Source of the DNA: Aromatoleum toluolicum
GTDB taxonomy: Bacteria > Pseudomonadota > Gammaproteobacteria > Burkholderiales > Rhodocyclaceae
NCBI RefSeq assembly: GCF_012911005.2
Contig: NZ_WTVS01000055.1
Coordinates: forward strand, 1-36,559
Length of the DNA stretch: 36,559 nucleotides
Direction: 5' to 3'
Below are positions 19,259 through 26,733 of the stretch, piece by piece. The stretch's first letter is position 1. Each line of letters opens with the position of its first letter. The notes under the pieces are model-generated. The model was not told the DNA's origin. It made no database searches and saw only the letters and a program-made list of their open reading frames with translations. The position numbers and the translations under genes are program-made.

Positions 19259-19309
19259 AGCACTTGAAGGCCGGGCATTTCGCCCAGGTCAACTACCGGA
19301 GAAAGTCCG

Positions 19310-19738
19310 ATGAACACCCAAGAGCAACCCGTTACCGCTTCCCTGGTCGCCGAGGCCCAGCGCCTCGACTTCCTGCCCGCCTACTTCGGCCCGCGTCTGA
19401 TGATGCGCGGCGAGGCCCTGGTGTATGCCTGGCTTCGCCGGCTCTGCGAACGCTACAGCGGCGCGTATTGGCACTACTACACCTTGTCGGACGGCGGTTT
19501 TTACATGGCCCCCGACCTGGCCGACCGCCTGGAGATCGAGGTGGACGGCAACGGCTTCCGAGGCGAGTTGTCGGCCGACGCCGCCGGCATTGTCGCAACC
19601 CTGTTCGCGCTGGGTCAGCTCGCGGCCGAGGCCGCCGACACGGACGCCGGCGATGCCCTGATCGACCGCTATCACTTCCTGCGCGGCTTCGCAGCCAGCC
19701 ACGCCGAGGCGGCCGCGATCTACCGGGCTATTGACTGA
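19310..19738 (+). CDS. klcA: Antirestriction protein KlcA
   Basis: This 142-residue protein is KlcA of IncP-1 plasmids, in the ArdB/KlcA antirestriction family. Its members block type I restriction enzymes in the recipient cell and so help plasmid establishment. Family features are FLPAYFGPRLMMRGEALVY and YWHYYTLSDGGFYMAPD. GGAG precedes the ATG. It is the first gene of the klc operon, controlled by KorA, KorB and KorC. Confidence 0.92.
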   Translation: MNTQEQPVTASLVAEAQRLDFLPAYFGPRLMMRGEALVYAWLRRLCERYSGAYWHYYTLSDGGFYMAPDLADRLEIEVDGNGFRGELSADAAGIVATLFALGQLAAEAADTDAGDALIDRYHFLRGFAASHAEAAAIYRAID

Positions 19739-19782
19739 TGAGGGGCGGCCCCGGCTTCGGCCGGGGCTTCCAGGAGGCGACC

Positions 19783-20001
19783 ATGACCAGGAACAACGCT
19801 CCCCAGGCACCGACGAACAGCTACGCGACGGACGGCAAGTGCCACAACGCCGAGCCGGGCACCTACGGCCACGAATGCGGCAAGCCGGCCGCATGGATCG
19901 GCACGAACCACAAGGGGTTCAGCTCGGGATTCTGCGACGACTGCAAGCGCCACGGCTACGAAGCCCGCGACGTGATCGCGTGGCGGCGTGCTGACACTTG
20001 A
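19783..20001 (+). CDS. Small Cys-rich hypothetical protein between klcA and klcB
   Basis: This 72-residue protein starts at 19783 after GGAGG. Four cysteines (20, 32, 51 and 54), the last two as CDDC, could form a zinc-ribbon-like site; His21, His30 and His43 are also near. It lies in the klc operon between klcA and klcB, and its stop falls inside the extra TrfA iteron. It is not recognised as a named IncP-1 gene. Composition is like its neighbours. Confidence 0.65.
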   Translation: MTRNNAPQAPTNSYATDGKCHNAEPGTYGHECGKPAAWIGTNHKGFSSGFCDDCKRHGYEARDVIAWRRADT

Positions 20002-20008
20002 GGGGCCG
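19992..20008 (+). repeat. Isolated TrfA iteron at the klcB translation start
   Basis: TGACACTTGAGGGGCCG matches the oriV iteron in 15-16 positions. It ends 4 bp before the klcB ATG at 20013, and its GAGGGG part is the only plausible Shine-Dalgarno sequence for klcB. Confidence 0.82.
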
Positions 20009-20012
20009 GCCG

Positions 20013-21221
20013 ATGGCGAAGAAACGCAAGACGCCGGCCCAGCCGGGCCAGGACTGGAACGCGCCGGCGGCCGAGCTGCTGGCCGAGCTGCCCACCGACC
20101 GCGACGAGCTGCTGGCCGCCGCCGTGGCGGCCGTGGTGGAGATCGACGCGGCGATCATGCGCGGTGACGGTGCGGCCGCCGAGGCGGCCAGCGACCGATA
20201 CGAGGCCGTCATCTGGAAGATGAACGGCGGAACGCACGTGGGCAGCATGGCCGACCACGACGCGCCCGGCCAGGTCATCGAGCGCCATTGCGCGGCGGTG
20301 CCTGGCGACGTGCCCTTGTGGGGCCAGCGCGGCCAGTTCCTGGTCGCGGATGGCGACATGCGCGCCCTGGTGGAGTACGAGGCCGGCTACGGCGGGCCGC
20401 TGGGTGCCCACTTCCAGTTCCACGTCATCGACCTGGACAGGCCGTTTATCTCCGAAACGGGCTACCGCTCGCACTTCGACACGGCGCAGGGCTGCATGAC
20501 GGTGGACGAGGTTGCGCGCGGCATCCTGGCTGCGCAGCGAGCCGAGAAGAAGCGCCCGGTGATGGTCGAGGCCAGCTACCGCGACCGCCTGGCCGATGCT
20601 CCCCTGCCCGCTTGGCTGGCCGGCTTGGAGCCGCCGGCGCGGCGCGCACCGGCGACCGTCCTGGTGCCGCCGGGGTTCGTCCTGGTCGATGTGGTGCTGC
20701 CCTCGCATCGGGCCTTCATCGCCAGGCGCTGGGCGGCCGAGGCCGCGACCAGGATCAAGGCGGCCAGGGCCGCCGGGTTGGACGCCAAGGGAAAAATCAC
20801 CGGCGCAGGCCCGGAGCGAGATCCCGCATCGCCAGAAACGACGATGACCTGCAGCATCGTCAAAGCCGACGATGCCGAGCCGGGCGAGGGCGGGCCTGTA
20901 TCGCCGGAAACAACGATGCCGCGAGCGAGCGCGGCAACCTGCAGCATCGCCAGGAATGGCGATGGAGGCCCGGCCGACCTGGTGGAGTTCAAGCCCGGCC
21001 AGCGGTGCGAGATCGTGAGCGTCCATCACCCGGTTTTCGACCGCTACATCGGCAAGCGCATCATCATCGTGAAGGTGCATCCCGACACCCGCCAGGTGTG
21101 GGCGCACGACGACAGGCCGGTAACGTACAAGACCAATCGCGCAGGCCGGCGCGTGGTCGATTCAGACCCGAGCTGCATCCAGTCGATCTACGGCTTCGAC
21201 CAGTTGCGGCTTATCACTTGA
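20013..21221 (+). CDS. klcB: KlcB, IncP-1 klc operon protein
   Basis: This 402-residue protein is KlcB, a conserved IncP-1 protein of unknown biochemical role, identified by position between klcA and korC and by its content. The N-terminal ~200 residues are acidic and Ala-rich. A proline/threonine-rich segment (about residues 268-325) repeats SPETTM and TCSI twice and is encoded by short hairpin repeats also found at 27423-27588. The C-terminal ~75 residues (FKPGQRCEIVSVHHPVFDRYIGKRIIIVKVH) look like a small beta-domain. The start at 20013 (MAKKRKTPAQ) is preferred over the TTG at 19998. Confidence 0.82.
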   Translation: MAKKRKTPAQPGQDWNAPAAELLAELPTDRDELLAAAVAAVVEIDAAIMRGDGAAAEAASDRYEAVIWKMNGGTHVGSMADHDAPGQVIERHCAAVPGDVPLWGQRGQFLVADGDMRALVEYEAGYGGPLGAHFQFHVIDLDRPFISETGYRSHFDTAQGCMTVDEVARGILAAQRAEKKRPVMVEASYRDRLADAPLPAWLAGLEPPARRAPATVLVPPGFVLVDVVLPSHRAFIARRWAAEAATRIKAARAAGLDAKGKITGAGPERDPASPETTMTCSIVKADDAEPGEGGPVSPETTMPRASAATCSIARNGDGGPADLVEFKPGQRCEIVSVHHPVFDRYIGKRIIIVKVHPDTRQVWAHDDRPVTYKTNRAGRRVVDSDPSCIQSIYGFDQLRLIT

Positions 21222-21237
21222 CCAGGAGAACGAACGA

Positions 21238-21495
21238 ATGACGAACGACGCCAATATCCGGCTGGAGTGCTTGAAGCCGGCCGAACGCTGGGCGCAACCG
21301 ACCGGCGAGGAAGTCCGAGAGGTGCTGCGCCTGGCCGGGTTCAGCGGCAGCAAGGCCGCGAAGGCGCTGGGGCTGGGCGCGAAGGGCGACCGCACGATCC
21401 GCCGCTGGATCGGCGAGGACACCCCGATTCCCTATGCGGCATGGGCGATCCTGTGCGACCAGGCCGGGCTGGGCGTGATCTGGAAAGAGGATTGA
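21238..21495 (+). CDS. korC: Transcriptional repressor KorC
   Basis: This 85-residue helix-turn-helix protein represses the klc and kle promoters of IncP-1 plasmids. The DNA-binding segment is VREVLRLAGFSGSKAAKALG with the following recognition part DRTIRRWIGEDTPIPYAAWAILC. GGAG precedes the ATG at 21238. Matching operators TAGG(G/A)CATTTTGCCCTA lie at 19238 and 21581. Confidence 0.92.
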   Translation: MTNDANIRLECLKPAERWAQPTGEEVREVLRLAGFSGSKAAKALGLGAKGDRTIRRWIGEDTPIPYAAWAILCDQAGLGVIWKED

Positions 21496-21510
21496 CGCCA
21501 AGGGAAAGGT

Positions 21511-21601
21511 TTTAGCGGCTAAAGTTTAGCCTTCGGATTCCGGTAAAGCGAAAAAAGTTTAGCTAAAGTGCTTGACAGGTTAGGGCATTTTGCCCTAATA
21601 T
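21511..21601 (+). promoter_or_regulatory. kleA promoter with KorB, KorA and KorC operators
   Basis: A KorB site TTTAGCGGCTAAA (21511-21523), a KorA-type site GTTTAGCTAAAG (21557-21568), a -35 TTGACA (21572-21577), a perfect KorC palindrome TAGGGCATTTTGCCCTA (21581-21597) and a -10 TAATAT (21596-21601) are present. The downstream part and leader nearly duplicate the klcA promoter region. Confidence 0.9.
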
Positions 21602-21652
21602 AGCACTTGAAGGCCGGGCACATTGCCCAGGTCAACTACCGGAGAAAGTCCG

Positions 21653-21889
21653 ATGAGCGACAACAAGATTATGCCCTGGATTGACGAGCTGGAGGGCGCG
21701 GCAGCGACCGACTTCCCGGCCCGCCGTGACGAGATCGCGGCCATGATGGCCGAGGCGGCCGAGCTGGTGTGCAAAGCCGAGGAACTGCGCGGCAAGGCGT
21801 ACTTCGCCGGATGCTCCCTGGAGGGGCAGGCCAAGGGCCATTGGTCGATGGAAGCCGTCGAGCAGGCCAAGCGCCGGGCCGGCTGGTAA
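21653..21889 (+). CDS. kleA: KleA, kle operon stable-inheritance protein
   Basis: This 78-residue acidic helical protein (MSDNKIMPWIDELEGAAATDF) has the length of IncP-1 KleA. The kle genes are accessory to stable inheritance and their exact function is not settled. The leader GGAGAAAGTCCG before the ATG is the same as at klcA. It is first in the KorA/KorB/KorC-controlled kle operon. Confidence 0.9.
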   Translation: MSDNKIMPWIDELEGAAATDFPARRDEIAAMMAEAAELVCKAEELRGKAYFAGCSLEGQAKGHWSMEAVEQAKRRAGW

Positions 21890-21895
21890 GAGCAC

Positions 21896-22003
21896 ATGGC
21901 CCGGTCGGCAACGGCCGGGCCTATCGAGGACGCCAAGAAGGAGTATTGCGTGAGCCGAGGCAAGATCAAGGGCGGCCCCAGGTGGAGGAACGCCCCGGAG
22001 TGA
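21896..22003 (+). CDS. kleB: Short KleB-like reading frame
   Basis: A 35-codon frame starts 6 bp after kleA with ATG at 21896 (MARSATAGPIEDAKKEYCVS) and ends at 22003. Position between kleA and kleE suggests kleB or a shortened version of it. An internal GTG at 21951 follows AAGGAG and could be the true start, giving only 17 residues. The product is unproven. Confidence 0.4.
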   Translation: MARSATAGPIEDAKKEYCVSRGKIKGGPRWRNAPE

Positions 22004-22097
22004 TCCGGGGCGCTTGGCCTGGTGCTGGCACACCGTAACCATGCTTCCGAGTGGGAGCACCCAGCATTCAACACGTAAGCGCGTGGAGGGTCAAGCT

Positions 22098-22424
22098 ATG
22101 TCCAACATCATCAAGTTCCCCAAGGAGATCGAGCAGCCCGCCGCGCCCGCGCCGGTGGAGCCTGCCGCCGCGTCTGCTGCCCCCAACAAGGCCCCCGGTG
22201 CTGGCCTGCTGGCCGGCCTGGTCAAGTTCGTATGGGTGGCGACCGTGCTGGTCTGGCCGATCCTCAAGTGGGTGCTGTCGATTGCCACCTTCTTCCAGTT
22301 CGTGCGGATGCTCTACCACTGGAACACGCCTGGCGTGTATGCCGGTTGGTCGTTCCTGGCGTACTTCGCGGTGCTGACCGCGATCACCTACTTCGTTTCG
22401 ATCTACAAGCCGAAGGGGCTTTGA
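22098..22424 (+). CDS. kleE: KleE membrane protein
   Basis: This 108-residue protein has a polar, Pro/Ala-rich N-terminus (residues 1-38) and two membrane helices (about 40-62 and 85-103). It matches KleE of IncP-1 plasmids by sequence features (MSNIIKFPKE, SIYKPKGL) and position. GGAGG lies upstream of the ATG. Its role is not known beyond plasmid maintenance. Confidence 0.87.
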   Translation: MSNIIKFPKEIEQPAAPAPVEPAAASAAPNKAPGAGLLAGLVKFVWVATVLVWPILKWVLSIATFFQFVRMLYHWNTPGVYAGWSFLAYFAVLTAITYFVSIYKPKGL

Positions 22425-22425
22425 C

Positions 22426-22755
22426 ATGAAAAAACAGACCCTACCCTACCCGCCGGGATTCGTGGAGCCGAACACCGGCCGGGTGGCCGTCCTGGTGCGC
22501 GAGTACGCGGCCAGCGACTTGAACGGCGATGCGCCGGCCTATTGGTACAGCGCGCAATCCGAGGAATGGGGCCTTGACCCCTGGCGACTGGTGGAAGGCG
22601 TCGATCCGCACACCGCCGGCGGTCAGTTCGACGTGTGCTTTGCCAACGGTTCGAGCCGCACGGTCGGCCCGCTGATGACGTTCTTCATGAGTGCCGCTGA
22701 CGCGGCCAGGTTGAACGCCAAGAAAGAAGATCACGCGCCCATTTTTAGCCGCTAA
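22426..22755 (+). CDS. kleF: KleF, kle operon protein
   Basis: This 109-residue soluble protein (MKKQTLPYPPGFVEPNTGRV) matches KleF by position and character. The start is one base after the kleE stop. The last codons overlap the KorB operator of the korA promoter (22744-22756), so the end of the gene is also regulatory DNA. Biochemical function is unknown. Confidence 0.86.
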   Translation: MKKQTLPYPPGFVEPNTGRVAVLVREYAASDLNGDAPAYWYSAQSEEWGLDPWRLVEGVDPHTAGGQFDVCFANGSSRTVGPLMTFFMSAADAARLNAKKEDHAPIFSR

Positions 22756-22789
22756 AACGCTTGACGCGGGCGGCGAGTTTAGCTAAACT
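22744..22789 (+). promoter_or_regulatory. korA/central control operon promoter
   Basis: A KorB operator TTTAGCCGCTAAA (22744-22756), a -35 TTGACG (22761-22766), a perfect KorA operator GTTTAGCTAAAC (22777-22788) and a -10 TAAACT (22784-22789), 17 bp from the -35, are seen. KorA therefore covers the -10 box, giving autorepression with KorB, as known for IncP-1. Confidence 0.92.
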
Positions 22790-22848
22790 TCTGCACATGG
22801 TCGGCGGCTGGCACCGCCTTTTGTTCAACAACCGGGTGTGGAGTTTAT

Positions 22849-23931
22849 ATGGGTGTTCTCCATGAAGAAACGGCTAACCGAAGCCCAATTCCAGGCGGCG
22901 ATCAAGGGCCTGGAGATCGGGCAACAGACCATCGACATAGCGCGCGGCGTGCTGGTCGATGGAAGGCCCCAGGCCGAGTTTGTGGCCTCGCTGGGGCTGA
23001 CCAAGGGGGCGGTATCGCAAGCGGTCAGCCGCGTGTGGGCAGTGGCGGGGGAAGTGCTCCCGCAGGGCTTCGAGCGGGTGACGGCGGTACTGCCGGAGCA
23101 TCAAGCGTTCATCGTCAAGCGTTGGGAAGCCGACGCCAAGGGAAAGAGGAAACAGGAACCCAACTCATGAAAACACTGGTCACGGCAATTCAGAAAGGCG
23201 GTCAAGGCAAGACGTTCGCAACCTGCCACCTGGCGTTCGACTTCCAGGAGCGCGGCCTTCGGGTTGCAGTGATCGACCTGGACACCCAGGGCAATGCGAG
23301 CTGGACGCTGGCCGGCCACGACTCGGGCTATCCCGCCAGTCGCATGTTCACCGCCGGCGGCGACGAGCTGCGCGCCTGGTTCGCTGACCGGGAGGATGAC
23401 GGCCTGGCGCTGATCGCGGCAGACGCCAACCTGGCGAACCTGGACAAGATGGAGCTTTCCCAGGCGGCCGCCGCGCTGCGGGCCAGTGTGGCCGCGCTGG
23501 GCGAGTTCTTCGACGTGTGCCTGATCGACACGGCCCCCTCCCTTGGCGTCGCCATGACGGCGGCCGTGCTGACGGCCGACTACATGCTGTCGCCCATCGA
23601 AATGGAGGCGTACAGCTTGCAGGGCATGAAGAAGATGGTCGCGGTCATCAGCAACCTGCGCAAGCAGAACCCCAAGCTGCGCTTCCTCGGCATGGTGCCG
23701 AACAAGGTGGACGCGCGGAAGCCGCGCCACGTCAACAACCTGGCGACGTTGCAGCAGGCATACCCGCAGCTCATCTTGCCGTTCAGCATCGGCGCGCGTG
23801 ACAGCATCGCCGAGGCGCTGGGCGAGCAGATGCCGGTGTGGAAGATCAAGAAGACCGCCGCGCGGAAGGCCACCCAGGAGGTGCGTGCGCTGGCGGATTA
23901 CGTGTTCACGAAGATGGAGATCGCGCAATGA
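22849..23931 (+). CDS. incC: IncC partition ATPase (IncC1, with internal IncC2 start at 23167)
   Basis: This is a ParA-type ATPase that works with KorB in IncP-1 partition and boosts KorB repression. The long form (360 residues) starts at 22849 after GGAG; its first ~106 residues are encoded in the frame overlapping korA. The short form IncC2 (254 residues, MKTLVTAIQKGGQGKTFAT) starts at 23167. The Walker A motif KGGQGKT has Gln where most ParA proteins have Val or Thr. DVCLIDTAPSLGVAMT is the Walker B region. The stop overlaps the korB start. Confidence 0.92.
   Translation: MGVLHEETANRSPIPGGDQGPGDRATDHRHSARRAGRWKAPGRVCGLAGADQGGGIASGQPRVGSGGGSAPAGLRAGDGGTAGASSVHRQALGSRRQGKEETGTQLMKTLVTAIQKGGQGKTFATCHLAFDFQERGLRVAVIDLDTQGNASWTLAGHDSGYPASRMFTAGGDELRAWFADREDDGLALIAADANLANLDKMELSQAAAALRASVAALGEFFDVCLIDTAPSLGVAMTAAVLTADYMLSPIEMEAYSLQGMKKMVAVISNLRKQNPKLRFLGMVPNKVDARKPRHVNNLATLQQAYPQLILPFSIGARDSIAEALGEQMPVWKIKKTAARKATQEVRALADYVFTKMEIAQ
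22862..23170 (+). CDS. korA: Global repressor KorA
   Basis: This 102-residue TrfB-family repressor binds GTTTAGCTAAAC operators at IncP-1 promoters. The helix-turn-helix lies at about residues 38-57 (QAEFVASLGLTKGAVSQAVSR), and the C-terminal dimerisation domain follows (VTAVLPEHQAFIVKRWEADAKGK). The start at 22862 gives the classical N-terminus MKKRLTEAQF. The whole gene lies inside the 5' part of incC1 in another frame, a known IncP-1 overlap. Confidence 0.94.
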   Translation: MKKRLTEAQFQAAIKGLEIGQQTIDIARGVLVDGRPQAEFVASLGLTKGAVSQAVSRVWAVAGEVLPQGFERVTAVLPEHQAFIVKRWEADAKGKRKQEPNS

Positions 23932-24977
23932 GCGCCAAGACCAACGCCAAGAAGAAGGAGCAGGACAAGCCGCAATCGTCCGGGCTGGGCCTGGACGGGC
24001 TGGGCGACCTGGCCGGCCTGCTGAACGAGCAGCCGGCGGCCAACGCCGGCGGCGCAGGCCCGCAGGAGCTGCCGCTTGACCTGATCGACGAAGACCCGCA
24101 CCAGCCGCGCACGGCCGACAACCCCGGCTTCTCGCCGGAGAGCATCGCGGAGATCGGCGAGACGATCAAAGCGCGCGGCGTGAAGTCGCCCATCAGCGTG
24201 CGCGAGAACCCGGACGCACCGGGGCGCTACCTCATCAACCACGGCGCGCGGCGCTATCGCGGCTCGAAGTGGGCGCACAAGACCACGATCCCGGCCTTCA
24301 TCGACAACGACTACAACGAGGCCGACCAGGTTATCGAGAACCTGCAACGCAACGAGCTGACGGCGCGTGAGATCGCCGACTTCATCGGCCGCGAGCTGGC
24401 GAAGGGCAAGAAGAAGGGCGAGATCGCCAAGGAGATCGGCAAGTCGCCGGCCTTCGTCACGCAGCACGTCACGCTGCTGGACTTGCCCGAACCCATTGCC
24501 GAGGCGTTCAATAGCGGCCGGGGCAAGGACGTGACTGTCATCAACGAGCTGGTGACGGCCTACAAGAAGAACCCCGACGAGGTGGCCGCCTGGCTGGCCG
24601 ACGACAGCCAGGAGCTGACGCGCGGCTCGGTGAAGCTGCTGCGCGAGTTCCTGGAGGACAAGCGCAGTCACGAGGACGGCGACCGTGATCCCAACACCGT
24701 CGATGCGCTGACCGGCAAGACCGACGCCGAGGCCGGCGACGGCGAGCAGGGGCCGCAGGATGATGACGCCAAGGGGAAGAAGGAGCCGAAGGAGGCCGAC
24801 CCCGACAAGCTCAAGAAGGCCATCATCCAGGTCAAGCACGACGACCGGCCGGCACGGCTGATCCTCAACCGCCGGCCCCCGGCCGAGGGCTGGGCCTGGC
24901 TCAAATACGAGGATGACGGCCAGGAGTTCGAGGCCGACCTTGGCACCGTGCAGCTTGTCGCGCTGCTGGAGGGCTGA
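23928..24977 (+). CDS. korB: KorB, partition protein and global repressor
   Basis: This 349-residue ParB-family protein binds TTTAGCSGCTAAA sites, represses IncP-1 promoters at a distance and forms the partition complex with IncC. The ParB N-domain covers about residues 45-135, with helix-turn-helix EIAKEIGKSPAFVTQHVTLL near 160-180. An acidic linker (about 245-295) follows, and then the SH3-like dimerisation domain (KKAIIQVKHDDRPARLILNRRP to the end). The length equals R751-type (IncP-1 beta) KorB. KorB sites in the window: 19200, 21511, 22744, 25057 and 26707. Confidence 0.94.
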   Translation: MSAKTNAKKKEQDKPQSSGLGLDGLGDLAGLLNEQPAANAGGAGPQELPLDLIDEDPHQPRTADNPGFSPESIAEIGETIKARGVKSPISVRENPDAPGRYLINHGARRYRGSKWAHKTTIPAFIDNDYNEADQVIENLQRNELTAREIADFIGRELAKGKKKGEIAKEIGKSPAFVTQHVTLLDLPEPIAEAFNSGRGKDVTVINELVTAYKKNPDEVAAWLADDSQELTRGSVKLLREFLEDKRSHEDGDRDPNTVDALTGKTDAEAGDGEQGPQDDDAKGKKEPKEADPDKLKKAIIQVKHDDRPARLILNRRPPAEGWAWLKYEDDGQEFEADLGTVQLVALLEG

Positions 24978-25021
24978 CACGCCCAGCGCCGGGCATCGCC
25001 GACCACCGACCCCCACCCATC

Positions 25022-25048
25022 GCCCCGCCATCGAGCGGGGCTTTTTTT
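25022..25048 (+). terminator. Terminator after korB
   Basis: A 7-bp GC stem, GCCCCGC/GCGGGGC (25022-25028 and 25035-25041), is followed by seven T. It closes the korA-incC-korB operon just before the kfrA promoter. Confidence 0.88.
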
Positions 25049-25056
25049 GCCCGCGT

Positions 25057-25136
25057 TTTAGCCGCTAAAAAAAGTTCAGCTAAACCGCTTGCGTAGTGTT
25101 GTATGTTGTAGTATGCTTCACGCTACAACATACAAC
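25057..25136 (+). promoter_or_regulatory. IncP-1 kfrA promoter with KorB, KorA and KfrA operators
   Basis: A KorB operator TTTAGCCGCTAAA (25057-25069), a KorA-like site GTTCAGCTAAAC with one mismatch (25074-25085), -35 TTGCGT (25089-25094) and -10 TATGCT (25112-25117) with 17-bp spacing are present. A perfect inverted repeat with 14-bp arms GTTGTATGTTGTAG (25098-25111 and 25123-25136, 11-bp spacer) flanks the -10 box and is the likely KfrA autorepression site. Confidence 0.88.
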
Positions 25137-25155
25137 CGGCCAAAGGAGGCCCGAC

Positions 25156-26187
25156 ATGGCGATCTCGAAGGAGCAGATATTTGCGGTGGCCGACGAACTG
25201 GACGCGGCCGGCCAGAACCCCACGCTGGCGAACGTGCGCAAGCAGCTCGGCAGCGGCAGCTTCACCACCATCAGCGAGGCGATGAACGAGTGGCGCGCAC
25301 GCAAGGCCAGCCAGGCCGCCCCGATCCGCGAGCCGGCACCGCAGGCGATCACTGACAAGCTGGCCGAGCTGGGCGGCGACTTGTGGGCCGTGGCGCTGGA
25401 AATGGCGAACAACCGCCTGGCCGCCGAGCGCGAGGCGCTGGAGGCCGTGCGCCAGGAGACGGAAGCAGCGCGCCAGGAAGCCGCAGAGCTGGCCGACCAG
25501 CTCACCGGCGAGCTGGACGAGGCCAAGGCCCGCATCGCGGCCCTGGAGGCCGTCGAGGCGGCCGCCAAGGGCGAGGCCGACGAGCTGCGCGGCAAGCTCG
25601 CGGCGACCAGCGAGCGCGCGGCCACGGCCGAGGCCAGGGCCGGCGAGCTGCGCACGGAGCTGGATCACGCCCATCAGGAAGCCCGCCAGGCGCGCGCAGA
25701 GCGCGACAAGGCCCAGGAGAGGGCCACGGCCAGCGCCGACCAGGTGGAGGCCCTGCGGGCCGACCTCGCGGCCGCGAACAGCCGTACCGCCGAGATCGAG
25801 CGCCGCGCCGGCGAGCTGCGTGCCGACCTGGAGCGGGCGAACCAGGCGACCGACCAGGCGCGCGCCGCTCAGGCCGAGCAGCGGAAGGCCACCGAGGCGG
25901 CCGCCGCCGAGCGCGACCAGGTGCGCGCGGAGCTGGTGAAGGTGCAGGCCAAGGCCGAGGCGGCCGAGCAGGCCCACCAGGAGCAGCGCAAGGCGATGGC
26001 GGCCGAGGCACACCGCCAGGCCGAGCGGCTGACCGCCGCCCAGGGCGAGCGCGACCAGGCGAAGCGCGACGCTGCCCAGGCCCGCGAGGAAGCGGCCGGG
26101 CTTCGCGGCCGGCTGGAGGCCCTGGAAACCGTCATGGCGCAAGGCCGGGCGGCCGATCCGACCAGCGGCGGACGCAAAAAGACCTGA
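25156..26187 (+). CDS. kfrA: KfrA DNA-binding coiled-coil protein (IncP-1)
   Basis: This 343-residue protein has an N-terminal DNA-binding domain (residues 1-75, VRKQLGSGSFTTISEAMNEWRARK) and a very long Ala/Glu/Arg-rich coiled coil (about 80-325). KfrA autorepresses, and with KfrB/KfrC it contributes to plasmid stability by forming a filament-like structure. The start at 25156 follows AAAGGAGG; the TTG-type starts upstream lie in the operator. The segment from Trp77 matches the second KfrA at 3365. No damage is seen. Confidence 0.93.
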   Translation: MAISKEQIFAVADELDAAGQNPTLANVRKQLGSGSFTTISEAMNEWRARKASQAAPIREPAPQAITDKLAELGGDLWAVALEMANNRLAAEREALEAVRQETEAARQEAAELADQLTGELDEAKARIAALEAVEAAAKGEADELRGKLAATSERAATAEARAGELRTELDHAHQEARQARAERDKAQERATASADQVEALRADLAAANSRTAEIERRAGELRADLERANQATDQARAAQAEQRKATEAAAAERDQVRAELVKVQAKAEAAEQAHQEQRKAMAAEAHRQAERLTAAQGERDQAKRDAAQAREEAAGLRGRLEALETVMAQGRAADPTSGGRKKT

Positions 26188-26257
26188 TAAATCGGTTGGT
26201 TTTCCTTAAAATTACCCTGGAACCCTGACAAAACGCACAACCCGGCCGCTGGGAAGA

Positions 26258-26289
26258 GCCGGCCTCGCTTTGCCGAGGTCGGCTTTTTT
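26258..26289 (+). terminator. Terminator after kfrA
   Basis: Stem GCCGGCCTCG/CGAGGTCGGC (26258-26267 and 26274-26283, one mismatch) is followed by six T. It separates kfrA from kfrB. Confidence 0.85.
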
Positions 26290-26357
26290 GTTGGAGCGCG
26301 GCTTGCATGGGGCCACCATCACCCTTTTGAGAACTACGGCAACCATAGGAGTGCCCG

Positions 26358-26705
26358 ATGAAAGAACGCCTCTTGGTCATGAACGGTCAACGCATCGTTC
26401 AGGCCGAAAAGGACGGCGCTTGGACGAATCAGAAAGTAGACAAGGCGGGCGCGTTGAAGCCCGGCATCTACAACCTGTACACGGCCCAAGCGGCCGACAA
26501 GAAGCAGACCCACGCCGGCGTGATCGTTCATGCCGACGCCACCAACGTGTACCAGCAGATCGGCAAGAACTTTGTCATGCACGCTCGGTCAGATTTCGAT
26601 AAAGTACCTGAAATTGGGAGCGCAAAGAGCATCAGCTACAACGCCCAGGGCAAGGCGGCAGTCGCCGCAGAGGCCCCGAAACTGACGCGGGGGCGCTCCA
26701 TGTAG
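26358..26705 (+). CDS. kfrB: KfrB plasmid-stability protein
   Basis: This 115-residue protein (MKERLLVMNGQRIVQAEKDG) matches KfrB of IncP-1 plasmids in position and character. A compact ~75-residue beta-rich domain (to about QQIGKNFVMHARSDF) is followed by an Ala-rich tail. KfrB is an accessory protein of the KfrA stability system. GGAG precedes the ATG. Its stop is followed by a KorB operator and kfrC. Confidence 0.85.
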   Translation: MKERLLVMNGQRIVQAEKDGAWTNQKVDKAGALKPGIYNLYTAQAADKKQTHAGVIVHADATNVYQQIGKNFVMHARSDFDKVPEIGSAKSISYNAQGKAAVAAEAPKLTRGRSM

Positions 26706-26706
26706 C

Positions 26707-26719
26707 TTTAGCGGCTAAA
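26707..26719 (+). promoter_or_regulatory. KorB operator before kfrC
   Basis: TTTAGCGGCTAAA is a perfect KorB site. No good promoter lies around it, so it may be one of the KorB sites used for long-range silencing or partition rather than direct repression. Confidence 0.85.
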
Positions 26720-26733
26720 AAGGAGGCACGCCC

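Noticed and set aside
23898..25031. A 377-codon minus-strand frame opposite korB
   Set aside because: Leu/Val-rich antisense artefact of korB; no start signal or homology.
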